Positions 11,382 through 22,372 of a DNA stretch of 64,000 bases are shown in pieces (within the stretch, counting starts at the first letter, position 1; each line of letters opens with the position of its first letter). The stretch is taken from contig OY754473.1 of NCBI GenBank assembly GCA_963575645.1, positions 3,100,001 through 3,164,000 of the forward strand, given 5' to 3'. Position numbers and translations under genes: made by a program. The stretch comes from Xanthostigma xanthostigma (Eukaryota; Arthropoda; Insecta; Raphidioptera; Raphidiidae). The notes under the pieces are model-generated. The model saw nothing but the letters and a program-made list of their open reading frames with translations. It did no database searches and was not told the DNA's origin.

Positions 11382-11910
11382 TATACAGATTGTATCAAAT
11401 CAAAACGGTCCATAGAACATTCTGTGTGTAAGACAGAGACGATATTATATAAAGCACTAAAGCAGTAAGTAAGAATGAGATAAATGATCGCTAATAGTTA
11501 CTGTGGTTACGTAAATAAATAATTACGTACACTGTAAATCTTTTTACCAATTTATAAATTAAAACAACTAAACTGTAATATTAATGTTTTCAAAGACAGC
11601 TACAAATAAATTTATTATGTCGGCGGTTAAATTACCACCATAAAACCATTTAATTATTTGGATTTTTTCCCGAACAGTATAAATAGCCATTTTATCAATA
11701 ATTTCACTAGTGAATATTGACATTTGATAAAATTGTGATTTTTACTGTAGAAAACAAAGACGATACTATCATATTGTATAACCACAGTAACTAGCTATTA
11801 GCGATCATTTATCTCATTCTTACTTACTGCTTTAGTGCTTTATGTAATATCGTCTCTGTCTTACACACAGAATGTTCTATGGACTGTTTTGATTTGATAC
11901 AATCTGTATA
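11382..11910. mobile_element. R5 MITE inserted in the hAT element
   Basis: Ends are inverted over more than 100 bases: ATTGTATCAAATCAAAACGG at the left and its complement at the right, followed inward by AACATTCTGTGTGTAAGACA and GCACTAAAGCAGTAAGTAAG. A second complete copy is at 48857-49337 and a half copy at 31644. There is no coding capacity. Confidence 0.85.
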
Positions 11911-12184
11911 AAGTATATAGTATACAAAGTTTCCGCACGCAAATGAAAATAGCTACTTTTCAACCGTAACAGCATGCGTCAAGATACCACTTTTCCCGCA
12001 TGAGTAATAAAAATTAATTTTCACAAATCCTTTTTCTTATGATATTGAGGATGTACTTAGTCATTTACAAATGATATTCTCAAGAACCTTTCTTTGAAAT
12101 CAAAGATCTTGTTAAATTTTATGTCAGTTTGCCATCTATAATTTTGACGAATTGAAAAGGTTTGCTCTGCAATTAATTACAATT

Positions 12185-12316
12185 TTTGGTAGTACTTACT
12201 TATGCGAACAAACCTTTTCGATTCTCAATTACAGAAAAAATAAATATGCTTCTCGTCTCACAGATGAGCATTTGAGAGCTATTCTACGAATTGTAACTAC
12301 AAACCTGGAAGCTTAA
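12185..12316 (+). pseudogene. hAT transposase C-terminal remnant
   Basis: The 43-codon stretch ending in TAA at 12314 contains FGSTYLCEQTFSILNY followed by SRLTDEHLRAILRI. This is the conserved dimerisation region found at the C terminus of hAT transposases and of GTF2IRD2-like and ZBED-like domesticated relatives. Upstream (about 12040-12184) pieces such as IEDVLSHLQM remain but are separated by frameshifts and stops. The rest of the gene, including the catalytic RNase-H-like core, is missing. This supports the hAT assignment of the host element. Confidence 0.8.
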
Positions 12317-13506
12317 CACACAACAAATAGCCACTCAAATACAATCTCAAACGTCACACTAATTTTTGTTAAAGAACAGTTCTATTTTGAAGTTCTCATT
12401 TAAATTTTTAATAAAATTCAAATGAAATGTTTTCGAATTTTTAATATCACAAATACCTATTATTTAAATTATGAACAAGTGCGGTCCGCCTTTATTTCAA
12501 TTTGCCACTATGTGGTCCTTCATGGCCCCCACAATGGTGGGGCTGGTGCAACTCTGGTAACAGGGTCCGGGCTCAGAGGGGGCCCTGGTTTTTTTTATTC
12601 AATAAGTATTTGCAGTGGATCATAGCTTTATTATCAAAATAAATGATAATATTCAAATATAAAAACAGTTAAGAATAAAATAGATATTACTTTGTATACA
12701 ACAGCACGCACGGGCCCCACCTACTCCCTCTACTCTCCCCCACTCTAACACTGCGAAGATTCTTGTCCGAAGCCAAAGAAAAATAGGCATATGTTGGGGG
12801 GGCCCGACCCAGATCCTGGTTACAGGGCCCACAATCGAATGTGGGGGCCATGTGGCCCTTGCTTGCCAAAAGGTTGCCGACCGCTGGTCTAAATAACGAC
12901 CCATTCACTCTAAAAATAACGACAACAATACGTCATCATTAAGCAATAAACTGTACTTGTTTGTTATTTTGTTGCTTTGTTGTCGGCATCATGCGTACCG
13001 AAGATTCTAAGAAATTCGTTCTTTCATATGTTTAGATCAGCTGCTTATCGATAAGTTATCATATTCTTAGTTGCCTATAAACTTGCAAACTGTGAACATG
13101 GCGAGTAAAAAAAAATCTTTGTGTATTATTTATTCTCTCCGTTTAACGACAACTCTCAATAACGCCACAAAGTGCACAGTCCCCTTGAGTGTCGCTGTAT
13201 AGAGTTTACACTGTATAGTGTATACACGGAGAAAGAGAGGGGGGGATATGAGAGGAGAATAGAGAGACGGAATGCAATTTGCTTCATTGAACTTGTCGAA
13301 AATTAAATTGTCAATATGTTAGCTCGACACCGTATTTTCCGTTCTCTCATAATATGTGGTGTTGCTAAATTGAAATCTCGGTCATCATAATATTTGAATT
13401 TAGTTTTCATTTATTTGCTACCCGACCACCGGAATCTCAAACAGCTGTTGAGATATTTATTATTCACAGGAGTAACAATACATTTTGGCTTTTCATTTTT
13501 ACGTCG

Positions 13507-13572
13507 AGAGATGGCGTAGAAGGATAAGGCCTTAGCTTAGTAGGGACAAGGCTCCGGGTTCGATCCTTGCTG
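13507..13572 (+). other. tRNA-like SINE head
   Basis: TGGCGTAGAAGG (A-box-like) and GGTTCGATCCTTG (B-box-like) are about 33 bases apart, as in tRNA-derived SINE promoters. No acceptor-stem pairing is evident, so it is not a tRNA gene. An AT-rich tail of about 70 bases leads directly to the R7 fold-back, an arrangement repeated at 60173-60590. Confidence 0.5.
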
Positions 13573-13640
13573 ACATTATTGATTTTAATTTTGTTTCTAT
13601 TACATTTTATTTCACTTGATATATTACTTATATATTATAT

Positions 13641-14195
13641 TAGTCAGAGTGCCCGTCAGCAAAAACTTTACTGACAAATACTCTCCCCAAACTTTGTATA
13701 TGGCTTCATTAGGCCTAGTCTGACACCTATTTCCTCTATGACTTTTTTTGATTTTGGGGCGTTTTCCCTCTAAGTTTTCCAAAATTTATAGATACTGTTT
13801 GTTTTTTTAATTGGATAGCTTAAAAACTTCAACCAAAACACTAAAATAATGTTCTCTGACAAATAATATGAGCCATTTAAAATGTCTGACACCTCGAATA
13901 TGTCGAAAAAAACGACTATAAAAAAATTAATTTAATTAAATATTATTTGTCAGAGAACATTATTTTAGCGTTTTAGTTGAAGTTTTTAAGCTATTCAATT
14001 AAAAAAACAAACAGTATCTATATTTTTTTTACATGTCGTCAAAACGACATGTTTCGGAAAACTTAGAGGTAAAACGCCCCAAAATCAAAAAAAGTCATAG
14101 AGGAAATAGGTGTCAGACTAGGCCTAATGAAGCCATATACAAAGTTTGGGGAGAGTATTTGTCAGTAAAATTTTTGCCGACGGGCACTCTGACTA
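13641..14195. mobile_element. R7 fold-back element, complete copy
   Basis: Arms of roughly 230 bases are inverted copies. They begin GTCAGAGTGCCCG and contain CTCCCCAAACTTTGTATATG, GGCTTCATTAGGCCTA and GTTCTCTGACAAATAAT. The right arm alone carries ACATGTCGTCAAAACGACAT, a small palindrome that in the copy at 60291 occurs in the left arm. TA flanks both ends. No coding frame is present. Confidence 0.85.
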
Positions 14196-14275
14196 TATAG
14201 TATATTTCTTAAATTTTTTTTTTTAAATTAAAAAAAAAATTTTTTATTGAAGTTTTTTTTTGGTTTTGCCAACTA

Positions 14276-14776
14276 CAGTGTAACCTCTTTATAATGTCCT
14301 TCGTTATAACGAAAAACTCCCTATAACGTAGAAATGTTTACAATTTGGTTGGTTTACCTTAAAACCCATACATTAATACCCTCTTTATAGCGCAACAGCC
14401 ATTCTCTATTACGAAGAAATATGTTCATATTTAGGCGTCAGAAAACTGTTTACAGACGTAAAGAGGACGATTCTGAACCATCACCAACTATTCAACAAGC
14501 ACTTGATGCCGCCAAACTTATCGAAAAATTCCTATTGTTTAATGAAGATGATTCCACCACATCCCAAGGCATGCATAAAATACTTAATAAAATACAAAAC
14601 AAATATTGGCATAGCAAAAAACGTCAGGCAAAGTTAACAGACTATATGTGTTCGAAATAAATTAATTAAGTGAAATTTGGTTATTTTTTTTCTTCCCTCC
14701 ATATAACGAAAACCCTGTATAACCAAAAAAAAAAAATGCTCGGTCCCTTGAGATTCGTTATAAAGAGGTTACACTG
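14276..14776 (+). mobile_element. pogo/Tigger-type element, internally deleted
   Basis: TIRs CAGTGTAACCTCTTTATAA (left) and CAGTGTAACCTCTTTATAAC (right, minus strand) are flanked by TA (14274-14275 and 14777-14778). The ~500-bp copy keeps only the last part of a transposase frame, so it would depend on an autonomous relative. The well-matched TIRs suggest it is younger than the copy at 10875. Confidence 0.85.
14421..14660 (+). pseudogene. pogo/Tigger transposase, C-terminal fragment
   Basis: The 79-codon frame has an ATG and a TAA and contains SPTIQQALDAAKLIEKFLLF, then an acidic NEDDST segment and a basic C terminus (KIQNKYWHSKKRQAKLTDY). This is the pattern of the tail of pogo/Tigger/jerky-type transposases, which end in short helical and basic segments after the DDE domain. 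The helix-turn-helix and DDE domains are absent, so the protein cannot be an active transposase. Homologous sequence lies on the minus strand at 49570-49785 and near 40330-40430, in both cases broken by frame changes. Confidence 0.65.
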
Positions 14777-14779
14777 TAT

Positions 14780-15155
14780 TTTTTTTTTTTTTTTAATTGT
14801 AATTTAATTTATTATATGAATATTATGAGTCATCAAATAAGATTTTCTGCCAAAGCGTTTTGCAGCCCACTATTTTATAGATTTTGCGTAGGTAGTCGAA
14901 TCGTTACAACTTACATGCTTGAAATTAGTCGACATATTGAATTATCCAAGTTTTACGGTTTGCCAGAATCTATTGACAAAGTTTTCAGTTAGTTTTTAAA
15001 CAGATAATTGAAAACAAATAAAGCACTGTAGGTCCATTGGCGTGTACATTTCGCTTAAGCGTAAAAACCCAATAATATTATAAAAAGCTCTAGATATCAA
15101 GTATTTAACTCACCATTAATCTGTAAAAAACTCACCAAAATTAACTAGTATTGAT
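14780..15155. other. No gene seen
   Basis: T-rich start, then unique AT-rich sequence with no supported reading frame. Confidence 0.35.
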
Positions 15156-15158
15156 ATA

Positions 15159-15717
15159 CAGTATGTAAACGCGTAAGGTGCACATAGGGAAAAAATATTT
15201 GGATCAGACTTAGCCATGACTGCATTAATTGTTATTTCTATTGAATTATCATGGTAATCTTGAGGATTTTTTTTTTATTTTGATTTTTTTTTATTTTACT
15301 TGGCTTTTTTAATAATAAAAAGCTCTTATAAATCATTATTTTAATTTTTTTGTACAAAAATAAAACAAAAAAACAACTCCATCTGTTTGGAAACATTTCA
15401 TTCAAAAATTGTCTGACTGGTATGACGTATGCGCGTTAGTTAATCAGTGACCCAATGTCTTTAGGTTCAACACGAATAGGCGGAGATATTTGATCTCGCA
15501 CCATATTTAAGTATTTTTGGGAATTTAATGTCCCATTAATAAAAAAAGTCCGATTATGTTGTAATCATTTGAATATTTTCTTCGGTAGTATACACATTCA
15601 TTTTGCAAAAGAATATTATCTGTCAAATTGAAAAACAAGATTTCAAGGCTCACTCTGATCCAGTCATTTTTCCCCAATGTTAATTTCCCTATGTGCACCT
15701 TACGTGTTTACATGCTG
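15159..15717 (-). mobile_element. Tc1/mariner-like element, decayed
   Basis: TIRs of about 30 bases contain GTAAGGTGCACATAGGGAAA (left) and the same run inverted at the right (TTTCCCTATGTGCACCTTAC). CAG..CTG ends are flanked by TA at 15157-15158 and 15718-15719. A broken transposase is encoded on the minus strand. TA duplication, TIRs and transposase type agree on a Tc1/mariner-superfamily origin. Confidence 0.75.
15436..15662 (-). pseudogene. Tc1/mariner-like transposase remnant
   Basis: Reading the minus strand, one frame gives WIRVSLEILFFNLTDN then NECVYYRRKYSNDYN. This resembles the first catalytic region of mariner-like transposases (LFSDES followed by VWRRxGE), but the aspartate is not present at the expected place. 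After a one-base shift the next frame gives NRTFFINGTLNSQKYLNMVR, resembling the following strand (INGTxNSxxYLxxL). The frame ends at a stop at 15436. The lost aspartate and the frameshift show it is dead. The second half of the DDE domain is absent. Confidence 0.6.
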
Positions 15718-15719
15718 TA

Positions 15720-17380
15720 TAACTCAAAAACGAAGAAAATGGATAACTTCCTCATTTTTTTTAGAATGTTTCAAGTATAACAAGCCGTGCCACGGTCTTA
15801 GTACCGCGCACCGGGAGTTCAGTCAGGAAGATTGGGCCGTGACTTGTTCAATGACTCAATTAAAAAAAAAGAAATGGCAATTAGGGAGGCATCGATAGAG
15901 GCGACAATTCTGGTAGCTGTACAAAGTAAAGAAAATAAAAAACAGAAGCCTTGATATGTACATAGGATATATTACAAACAGTGTATGCATAAGAACAATA
16001 GAAATTTTGTTAAAAAAAAAAGTTCATAAAATTCATAAAAATACTAGGCGCCTTAAAAAAAAATTGTATGACTCCTGAACATACCAAATTATCCACAACA
16101 ACAACCAGCCACGTTCAGAAGCCACACTACAAATAATCACTACCAAATTATTTAAATTACAACCAGCATCATAATTAAATAACCCAAAATGACAAACAGT
16201 TACATACATAAATCAGTTGGATTTTTTTTTTGTTTTTACACCAATTGTTTTTTTCTTTTTTTTCTACAACAAAGCAATCAGATTTTAATTTACAATTATA
16301 CAAAAAAAGTACGATTAATAAGCCAGTTTCGATATTTTTCTTTTATTAGTTTTCAAAATTTTTTTAAAGTCCAAGTTGATGTTTAGTTTATTTTTTTTTC
16401 TGAATCAATTTTAAATTGTTAATACATATTTTTGTTTTTAATAGCTTAATTTTTAAATTGAGTGTCGATAAGACAAATACAAATAAATTTGGATTAAAAC
16501 AAAATTACTGTCCGCGTCCGAACTCGGATATGGGTGAGTTCCTGTTTCATATATCAAATCAATTAAATATTATTACAAAGGAATTCAATTTTTTTTTTTT
16601 GACGTTTTACCACAACGTGACGGGTTGGCTTCACGCGTCCTGATCCGCCTTGATCAATCGACTCTGGAGCTCACTAGAATTTTCGCCACTCCTCGATCCT
16701 TACTCCCGGAAATTCCAAAATACGGAACAGTTCGCGCTGATGGTGCAGAACTTTCAAATAATTGTTAAATTGATTTTTAACTTGGAAAGTATGATTTTTT
16801 TTTTGCGATGACAATGAAAACATGCAATTAATGAAATTAAAATAAATTATACAAAGTTACTTCTAGCAGAAAAGGTACGGTATCCAACGATCGCAGACAG
16901 AATCTTAATCGATAATTTTTTTTTTTAAATTCAAAAGAATTTTGCATTTTTACAAAAAAAAAGGTTATTGCAAACGGTTATATAAGATATGAAGTAGTTA
17001 TATCAAGAGAAATGTTTAAAAATTAAAGAAATATTTCTATCTCTCTTGTGCTTGGGAAACTTTAATTTGAACGGTCGTTTCTCTCGCTTCAACCTGTACT
17101 TTTGAGTTTTAAATAGTTTTAGAAATAAATTAGTGATAATTAAATAAATACTTTAAGGAAATATATACGAATAATGGCAAAGATTTTAGCCCGTTACAGC
17201 CGACACGTCACAATAGGCTCGGTGCCCTAGCGCTCAACTGAGCACTCCGAACATCTAACAGCTGAATCTTTCCAACAACTTCGAATATTATAAAATCATT
17301 TTACTAACATATTCTAAACATGTTTAGGAATCAATTTATGCACCAAAAAAAATCGATTTTTTCAACATGGGGTGACCCCC
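15720..17380. other. No gene seen; AT-rich with homopolymer runs
   Basis: Long T and A runs dominate. A less AT-rich pocket at 16500-16770 (CGTCCTGATCCGCCTTGATC and CCTCGATCCTTACTCCCGG) is unique in the window and could be part of an old LTR or untranslated region, but nothing supports a specific call. Short frames (15677-15898, 16189-16643) are low complexity. Confidence 0.35.
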
Positions 17381-17384
17381 TTAA

Positions 17385-17846
17385 CACTTTGACGGACACT
17401 TAAAAATTCAGTTTTGTTCCAATTTTGACACTATGTTTTTAAATTTTTTCATATGTTTTAATTACTTTTAAAAGTTGTTATGTTGTGACAATATAAGGTT
17501 CGTTCCAAGCAGCCGCGAACGGTAATAAAACCGTACACAGTCTTGTCACTGCGCAAGACTAATTTGCGCACTAGCTCAAAAATCGATACTGCGCAAGACA
17601 GTCTTGCGCACTAACAAGACTGTGTACGGTTTTGTTACCGTTCACGGCTGCTTGGAACGAACTTATTGCCTTAGTAGATATTGTACGGTGACACAGAGCA
17701 CACAGGGTATGTATTCTACACTGGAAAATAGACTGCTACACCCGTCTGGCTATAAAACGTTCCGTAGTATACGACGGCTTCAGCCGTCGTGTCAAACTTT
17801 TGAAGTTTTGTTTATGGCGGTCTAAGCCGGTTTGTCCGTCAAAGTG
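17385..17846. mobile_element. piggyBac-like TTAA element with a nested MITE
   Basis: CACTTTGACGGAC at the left and its complement GTCCGTCAAAGTG at the right are immediately flanked by TTAA (17381-17384 and 17847-17850), the hallmark of piggyBac-superfamily insertion. No transposase frame is present. A second, unrelated inverted-repeat element at 17492 sits inside it. Confidence 0.75.
17492..17668. mobile_element. Small MITE nested in the TTAA element
   Basis: The 177-bp unit has near-perfect inverted ends: GTTCGTTCCAAGCAGCCGCG and CGGCTGCTTGGAACGAAC, extended inward through AAACCGTACACAGTCTTG. The centre has two further short inverted copies of TGCGCAAGAC. The 73-codon frame at 17604-17825 spans its edge and is not credible. 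Confidence 0.8.
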
Positions 17847-18159
17847 TTAAATTAATTATTAGAATGCTCCTATTTAAACGACGCCACTGGAAATGCATCT
17901 GAAGTCAATTTAACAGAACTTACACAATGTCTGTTACAAGAGCTTTAGTTTCTATAGACATTAAAAGTTCCGTGATATATATTTTTTATTCAAGTCTCGT
18001 ACTTGTAAAAGTTTGAGAGGTTTTGGGCGGTAAACAGCTTTAAATCAAAGATTGAATTGTTTTTGTCTTTGTCTGAGACTGCCAACGGGGCTTAAGATAT
18101 CGGCTTTGTATCGTCGAATTAAGGCGAGTTCACTATTCGCTCGGGCATCACGATGCGCA

Positions 18160-18892
18160 GTGCAAGGATATCACACTTTCGGCCCGTGTAGTGTACATAC
18201 TATTTTTCTTCATATCTCGGTCGAAAGTACATTAATTAATTAATTACACAAAAACACAGATAAATTCCAAGCAAGCAGCTTTGAGGTTATACGTAAAAAC
18301 ACGAATGACAGTTGTTCGCGACTACAAGCTAAAGTGTAATAGGGTTGCTATGGAAACGACATCTAAACGACAGTTGATTGGTTGTTTTTTATTTACTACC
18401 GCCCGAACGTACGTACTTCCCGCATCAGTGCGTGTAATCCCACCAATGCGTAAATGTTAGACTTTTTGCCTTATACAATTGATGTCGAAATTACTTATTT
18501 TCGACCGAAATATGAAGAAAAGGTGTTTTCTTCATACCTCGATCGAAAGTGCATACTTTCGGCATCAATTGTAAGGCAAAAAGTCGTAACATTTACGCAT
18601 TGGTGGGATTACATGCACTGATGCAGGAAGTTCGTACGTTCGGGCGGTAGTAAAGCAAAACAACCAATCAACTGTTGTTTAGATGTCGTTTCCATAGCAA
18701 CCCTATTACATTTTAGCTTATAGTGGCGCACAACTGTCATTCGTGTTTCTGCATATAACCTCAAAGCTTCTTGCTTGGAATTTATCTGAGTTTTTATGTA
18801 ATTAATTAATGTAATTAACAAGTGTGCTTATGACTGAGGTATAAGGAGAATAGTATACACCACACTGGCCGAAAGTGTGATATCCTCGCCCT
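18160..18892. mobile_element. Fold-back element, ~330-bp arms
   Basis: The left arm from GGATATCACACTTTCGGCC and the right arm ending GGCCGAAAGTGTGATATCC are inverted copies. They share AGGGTTGCTATGGAAACGAC, TGATTGGTTGTTTT and GGTGGGATTACA (right arm) or its complement. The centre near 18500-18540 has GACCGAAATATGAAG against CTTCATACCTCGATC. Arms have drifted by scattered changes and small indels. No gene is present. Confidence 0.8.
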
Positions 18893-18905
18893 TCGCGCCA
18901 ACTAA

Positions 18906-19516
18906 AAATTGGTTGTCTGTAAAGTCGGTTTACGAACGATAGTTTTACGTGATAACGTATTCCGTAATACATAACCTAAATTCTACATATAATAATTATA
19001 ATAATTCGAATCTATGATATTGCATCTTTCGCTTCAAATTTAGGTTAATTTTATTTATTAAATTACTCACCACCTATAAAAATAATTTTTTTTATTAACT
19101 TTCTTTCTTTCGTATTTATTTAAGTCTCAAAGATTAACTGTCATACTATTTATAAAACAATTGTTTCACTGTTTATATAAAATTCCAAAACCTACTTACA
19201 ATATTTAAGTATTTTCATACGTCAAAAAATTGATTTTTATAATGATAAAATTTGTAAGAAAACGATTTTTTCGAGAGATGAGACCTAGCTAAAACGATTT
19301 TTTGCCCCCCAAAATCCCTTTTCAGTAAATTTCATCCAAATCGTTAGGGCCGTTTTCGAGAAAAGCACGCACAGGGTCAGGCGGAACGTTACGCGTTACG
19401 CGTTACGAACGTTAGGAACGTTACGTTAGGAACGTTACACTTTTTCGTGCATGCAGCCGGTGTTTTATCAATTTATAAGATTGGTGATTCATCAATTTAT
19501 AAGACGTTATCACGTC
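18906..19516 (+). mobile_element. R1 repeat
   Basis: Runs from TTGGTTGTCTGTAAAGTCGG to GACGTTATCACGTCAAAA. It is longer than the copy at 2139 because it keeps TAAAATTTGTAAGAAAACG near 19250 and has extra copies of a GTTACG motif near 19390. It ends exactly where the R4 unit at 19517 starts, so R1 probably inserted into or truncated that R4 copy. Confidence 0.85.
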
Positions 19517-19985
19517 AAAAAATTTATTATTGCTTTTGTTTTTGTAAATTAATTAAAATACAGCAACGCTGAACAACGTCTGCCATCTGACGGCTTTAAT
19601 TTTAAAACAACGTCAACACTTCGATCTGTCATCTGACCTTCATATTGTAATACAACAGACACAATACTGCATACTGCCATCTGACGGCTTTAATTTTGAA
19701 ACAGCAAGCAACGCTGAACAACGTCACAGCAATGCGGCATGATGCCATCTGACGGCGTAGCTCAACGCTTTTGCTACTTGCGCCTCTATATGACAATTTT
19801 AGTAAAATATTTCTTCGATCTGTCATCTGAGCTTCATATTGTAATACAACAAAAAGAAGAACGTTATAAGCAGTGTGCAAAACTAGAAACGAATTGAATA
19901 CCTGCAATCATATTTAAAAAATAATTTTGTAAAGTGATAATTATTATACTTATTTAGTGCGAATAATTCGCACAGGTCACACTAG
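19517..19985 (-). repeat. R4 repeat, truncated copy
   Basis: Inverse of 21244-21710. The terminal GTGCGAATAATTCGCAC is an internal palindrome near 19960. Inside, modules such as TGCCATCTGACGGC, TTGTAATACAACA and ACGCTGAACAACGTC recur several times. The 92-codon frame here also appears in the copy at 21336, but it is made of these modules and has a different length in every copy, so I regard it as non-coding. Confidence 0.8.
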
Positions 19986-20409
19986 TTTTCTCTATTTTCC
20001 CACACACATCCACTGCTGCCTTTATCCAGTGGTTTTAATAACATTTCATCGCACTAAGTACACCCTGTGACGTCATCGCGATGCTTGAACCTGCTGGGTG
20101 CTGCAGTGTGAATCGTCAACGCGGGAGGTGATATTTTTTTTTTTTTCATAACCGTCGTCGGACATACAGAACACGACGATGACGAATGATCGGGCGCGCT
20201 GTGACGTCAGAGTGGACTCCGGACAGCCGGAAGTGCTCATGCACTGGAACTGTTATTATGAGTCCTGTGGGATGATGTTTGTCGGCCACAATAAACGCGG
20301 CCCGTCCGTTATTGCCGCGTCTCGAACTGGGATAGTCGGTCCGTTGACCAAACGTTAATACATAAACAATTGGATCGTCCTATATTTTTTTTTTGCATAA
20401 TCAATAGTT
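19986..20409. other. No gene seen; unique GC-richer stretch
   Basis: Contains GACGATGACGAATGATCGG and several GTGACGTC/ACGTCAGAG motifs. No frame or second copy was found. Confidence 0.4.
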
Positions 20410-20884
20410 ATTGGCGTAACTAGTAGTCTAAGTCATTCATCGCGCTGACAGGTCATGACTTAGCCTACAAGTTGCGCCCATAATTTTATTCAACAATTGC
20501 GCGTTATTCATGTTTTAATTATAATGAGATGTTGTAAATATCTATTTATTTCTTTATAAAAAAACTGTCAATACTAACAGCACCAAACAGCACGATTCAA
20601 TGTTTTGGTTTGAGGTTAGCCGGTTATGAATAAACTCCATGTCGAAAACATTCGGCCTCTCAATTTTAGCCTCAATGGGTAACAACGGAGTTGTTGTTAC
20701 CTACTATTTCGTTACGACTCAGAAAATAGTTACGTTTATTTTCATTACTCCACAATGGCCGAGCTAGTAGGAATCTTCATTGAGTTATGACAAGTAATTG
20801 TCACCAGTCGGTAAATGGCAATTTAGGGTTCGGTTTTTAGGCATGATAAAACATGAATAACGCGCATGAGTTGAATAAACTCTC
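20410..20884 (+). mobile_element. R2 repeat, intact copy
   Basis: Shows the full R2 layout. A head hairpin is formed by GTAACTAGTAGTCTAAGTCA and TGACTTAGCCTACAAGTT. Then TTATTCAACAATTGCGCG pairs with the terminal CGCGCATGAGTTGAATAA, giving inverted ends for the inner ~400 bases. It is the reference for the copy split at 2139. No coding capacity is seen. Confidence 0.85.
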
Positions 20885-21037
20885 TTACGCCGTCGATCAC
20901 TACCGACACACCCTCCCTAGCACACACAACTTTATTTTTTTTAGTAGCATCTTATACTCATTATAGAGTGAATGGTTTTTGAAAATGATGCGCTGAACTG
21001 ATACGTTCCGTGTCTATATAAAAAATATAAATGTATA

Positions 21038-21243
21038 ATATTGTAACACCACGTCTTAAAGAGCTACGCTGCCACTGGTGTACTCTGGTGGTCATGTAGA
21101 AAAACAGAGACAAGATGGCAGCGGAGCGTATGAACTAGGAAGTAGTGTTCATGTTAAAAAACTTAAATTAATAAATGTGTTGAATTAAAATATAATATTC
21201 ATGTTACAAACTTACGTTAATAAATATGTTGAATAAAATGATA
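21038..21243 (+). repeat. R6 retroposon-like repeat, short tail
   Basis: Starts ATTGTAACACCACGTCTTAA, contains GAGACAAGATGGCAGCGGAG and GAACTAGGAAGTAGTGTTC, and ends in repeated units of TTCATGTTACAAACTTACG and TTAATAAATATGTTGAAT. It has about two tail units, against more in the copy at 62033. AATAAA occurs in each tail unit. The class is unresolved, but the 3' tail repeats suggest a retroposon. Confidence 0.7.
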
Positions 21244-21835
21244 ACTAGTGTGACCTGTGCGAATTATTCGCACTAAATAAGAATAATAATTATCACTTTA
21301 CAAAATTATTTTTTAAATATGATTCGTTTCTAATTTTGCACACTGCTTATAACGTTCTTCTTTTTGTTGTATTACAATATGAAGCTCAGATGACAGATCG
21401 AAGAAATATTTTACTAAAATTGTCATATAGAGGCGCAAGTAGCAAAAGCGTTGAGCTACGCCGTCAGATGGCATCATGCAGCATTGCTGTGACGTTGTTC
21501 AGCGTTGCTCGCTGTTTCAAAATTAAAGCCGTTAGATGGAAGTATGCAGTATTGTGTCTGTTGTATTACAATATGAAGGTCAGATGACAGATCGAAGTGT
21601 TGACGTTGTTTCAAAATTAAAGCCGTCAGATGGCAGACGTTGTTCAGCGTTGCTGTATTTTAATTAATTTACAAAAACAAAAGCAATAATAAATTTTTTA
21701 GTTGTCGATGTCAGTAGAGCAAGCAATTATCTGTAAAATGATATATAATTTATGTGGAGAAATTGTGAGGTTTTTTCTAAAAAGGGAGGCAAACATCTTT
21801 AACCTTGACGTGTTAATATATATGATAATTGTTAC
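21244..21835 (+). repeat. R4 repeat, longest copy
   Basis: Begins TAGTGTGACCTGTGCGAAT and extends past the end of the 19517 copy through AGTTGTCGATGTCAGTAGAG and GGAGGCAAACATCTTTAACC. The inverted copy at 56315 keeps the same extension. It forms a widely spaced inverted pair with 19517-19985 around R2 and R6. Confidence 0.8.
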
Positions 21836-22372
21836 ATAATCTAATACTACGGACAACTGTGGGTATACAAACAATGTGTTGGCATACTGAATAACATTCA
21901 ATTGGAAGAACACAACCCACAATCAATTTGATACGACGATGGATCAAATATCCTGTATGTAGTGGAGCAACGCGCGCCGCACGGGGTCCAGGTAAATGAA
22001 AGCCGTGCTTCGGATAAAAATACAACAAGAAACGACGCCACTTGCCACAAAGCTCTCGCAGGGTTGCCAGTTGTAAAAAAACAAATGTTCAGTGAACATA
22101 GTTTAAAAAGAAAACGCGCCCGAAGTCCTAACATCTTGGAAGTGGTTTAGACAGACGTTTGATTTGGGAACTCCTAGCAGTGTTGAAATTATCAGAAATA
22201 AAGCTGAGAAGTTTGCCAAAAGAGAGATAAATTCAAGGTCAGTGTAAGATGACTTGACAATTTTAAAGAAAGAAACGAAGTTTCGTACATTAGAAGTTTT
22301 GGGCCGACCTCTTCGACTTTGAATTTGCGAAGGTCCACTGTACTTATTGGGCGCGCCCTAACGGTGTAAAAA
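21836..22372. other. No recognised gene
   Basis: Short frames on both strands (for example 21962-22150) have no recognisable domain. The pocket at 21960-22150 is less AT-rich and unique. GAAACGAAGTTTCGTAC near 22270 is a small palindrome. Confidence 0.35.

Larger units (their letters stand above)
10988..12886 (+). mobile_element. hAT element with 8-bp target duplication
   Basis: The left end is CAGGGGTCGGCAACCCGCGG and the right end is GGTTGCCGACCGCTG, which are complementary TIRs of a common hAT type. Flanking octamers GTCAAAAT (10980-10987) and GTCTAAAT (12887-12894) match at seven of eight positions. The element lies inside the pogo-type copy, contains an R5 MITE at 11382, and keeps a decayed piece of transposase at 12185. 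A GC-rich tail (12520-12870) contains several GGGCCC-like runs. Confidence 0.85.
10875..13213. mobile_element. pogo/Tigger-type element split by a hAT element
   Basis: The left end CAGTGTAAACTCCATTTAAC and the right end read inverted (CAGTGTAAACTCTATACAGC) form the TIRs. TA flanks both sides (10873-10874 and 13214-13215), as expected for the Tc1/mariner/pogo superfamily. Subterminal AACGACAA and CGTCGAAAT motifs resemble the copy at 14276. The transposase gene is gone. The interior is mostly the younger hAT insertion, plus about 320 bases on its right with no reading frame. Confidence 0.7.

Noticed and set aside
19629..21587. Pair of related 83-92-residue proteins in R4
   Set aside because: The frames are built from repeated DNA modules (TGCCATCTGACGGC and others). 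They change length in each copy and have no domain.
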